Source of the DNA: Anarhynchus alexandrinus
Lineage: Eukaryota; Chordata; Aves; Charadriiformes; Charadriidae
NCBI GenBank assembly: GCA_008711295.1
Contig: VUYV01000157.1
Span: forward strand, 92,146 to 156,145
Length of the DNA stretch: 64,000 nucleotides
Direction: 5' to 3'
The position numbers were made by a program, and so were the translations under genes. Below, piece by piece: positions 62,601 to 64,000 of the stretch. The notes beneath the pieces were generated by a model, which worked only from the letters and a program-made list of their open reading frames with translations, did not search any database and was not told where the DNA came from. Every line of letters starts with the position of its first letter. Positions within the stretch are counted from its first letter, which is position 1.

Positions 62601-63200
62601 CCATTCCTGGGCTGTGACAGAGGTTCTCCTCTGGATAGGTCACTTGTGACAAGAGAGGTAACGGCCCCTGGTGCTTGTTACTGCTTGATTAATAGAAATA
62701 TTTCTTTGCTCTGCTGGCTCTGGTTCGTAGGAGTGCACACTGACATCATCCTTCAGGCAGAATCAGGCTCAGGTTAACTTCACTTTTACCTGAAATTAAT
62801 TACGGTGGCTGAACTGTGACCTCAATGGGGTGATTGCCTGCAGCAGAGAGGTGATGGTAAGGAACTGCCAATAGAGATGTAAAATTAAGGACAGTGACTT
62901 CTTTCTCTGGTACAGCTGGATCAATAGGAGGGTGTCCACCTGTGGCCTTGTAGCTTCTTAGTTTAATTGAGAACAACCTCTTCCTGAGGAACTAATGCAC
63001 TGCAGGAGTATCCAAATAAAGTGGGGTTTTTTTTCAGCCTAATGAAGTGATAAAATCAACTGCTGTGTTTAGTTCTTCTGTGTTTCTCTCAGATACAGGA
63101 CACACCTATCTGAAGACATTTTTAGACATCAAAGGGTTCTCTTCCCATGTGGCGTGTGTTACGTTTAGAATATCTACAGGCTGTTGCTTGTATTGACACC
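59697..63200. other. Gene-free interval
   Basis: AT-rich with no recognisable gene or repeat. 62480-62960 is more GC-balanced and could be conserved non-coding sequence, which only an alignment could show. Confidence 0.45.
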
Positions 63201-63260
63201 TATTCTATTCTATTCTATTCTATTCTATTCTATTCTATTCTATTCTATTCTATTCTATTC
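63201..63260. repeat. (TATTC)12 microsatellite
   Basis: Twelve perfect pentanucleotide units in 60 bp with no interruption, so probably polymorphic. Confidence 0.97.
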
Positions 63261-64000
63261 TGACAAAGCATAAATCCATTCAGAATGTTGTGGCTCCTCC
63301 TGTAACAAAAGGAAAGGATTCATAGTTGCTGTTTCCAGGACTGTTTCATGTCTTACATGTTTTTAACAACTATGTCAGGACCAGGTTAGACCTTTCCAAC
63401 AATCCAAATGGGTTTGCTGTTTGCCATGCCTACGTTAAACCATGATTCCCCTTGTTCCTGTAACTGCTGCATCTCCCGTGTTTTATTAACTTGGTATATA
63501 ATGAAGGAAGGCAGTGAAGTCAGTTCCCTGCTATTTTTTTATGTTCCCACCCAAACAAAAGCTTAATGGCTCATTTGCTATTGCAATGGGCTAAATAAAT
63601 CCTCTTAAAAACCATTGTTTTCACAATCTTTTACAATTTTAAGTATGAATCTAAGGCAGATAAATGTGTTAAAATATTTATAAAACCAACACCAATACAT
63701 TGGCCGTTTGCATAAATCTTCAAGGTTTTTCAATAGTATAAAGATTGCTTTGTGGATAGAAGGGATTTAAGTCTCTCCTCCCCCCATTCTTTGTTTTGAC
63801 ACAGATTTGTATATCACATTAATCTAACAGATTCCAAGGGCAAGAATTTATTCTTATAGGAAGAGCTGTAGTAAACTTTATACTAGCAGGAATTTTGGTC
63901 GTATTTTAAAATAAATATTAGCATATCACACTGTGGTGTGAGTCATTCTGACTTTCTGTATCACGACTTACATGGAAAAGAAGGGATCATTTAAAGTCTA
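63261..64000. other. Gene-free interval at the right edge
   Basis: AT-rich non-coding sequence, nothing identified. Confidence 0.5.

Overview
The window is vertebrate nuclear DNA, almost certainly from a bird. CR1 retrotransposon tails ending in the (ATTCTATG)n signature occur on both strands, there is an avian-type ERVL-like LTR, and a class II endogenous retrovirus carries an avian sarcoma/leukosis-like env. I cannot name the species.

Only one host protein-coding gene is well supported. This is RXYLT1 (formerly TMEM5), on the minus strand at 58142 to 42062, in six coding exons that join in frame to a predicted 447-residue protein. It starts in a CpG island (about 57560-58500). Its introns hold most of the recognisable right-hand repeats: a 4.15 kb provirus in intron 2, an old CR1/L3-like LINE relic in intron 3, and unidentified protein-like fragments in introns 3 and 4.

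Layout. 1-330: CpG-rich edge, possibly the upstream region of a leftward gene (synteny suggests SRGAP1, not proven). 330-17049: gene-free DNA with one CR1. 17050-21814: a 2.38 kb sequence present twice in tandem with a single N exactly at the junction, most likely an assembly artefact. 24198-25864: two CR1 copies. 28270-32250: a heavily decayed Ty3/Gypsy-like pol on the minus strand, split by a solo ERVL-type LTR (28753-29297). 32251-42061: mostly featureless, with a CR1 tail, a single N at 36978 and a 641-base gap (39803-40443). 42062-58142: RXYLT1. 58143-64000: flank with a CR1 and a (TATTC)12 microsatellite.

The most interesting object is the provirus at 53002-57154. It has paired LTRs of about 305 bp, a lysine-type primer site, a leader with seven 28-bp tandem repeats, a full-length gag ORF of 514 codons, a gag/pro -1 frameshift heptamer in the correct frame, and a dUTPase domain. 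A large deletion fuses the start of protease in frame to the end of integrase. The env is broken and of avian-leukosis type. It is antisense to RXYLT1. No prokaryotic-type system (CRISPR, operon, phage) is present.
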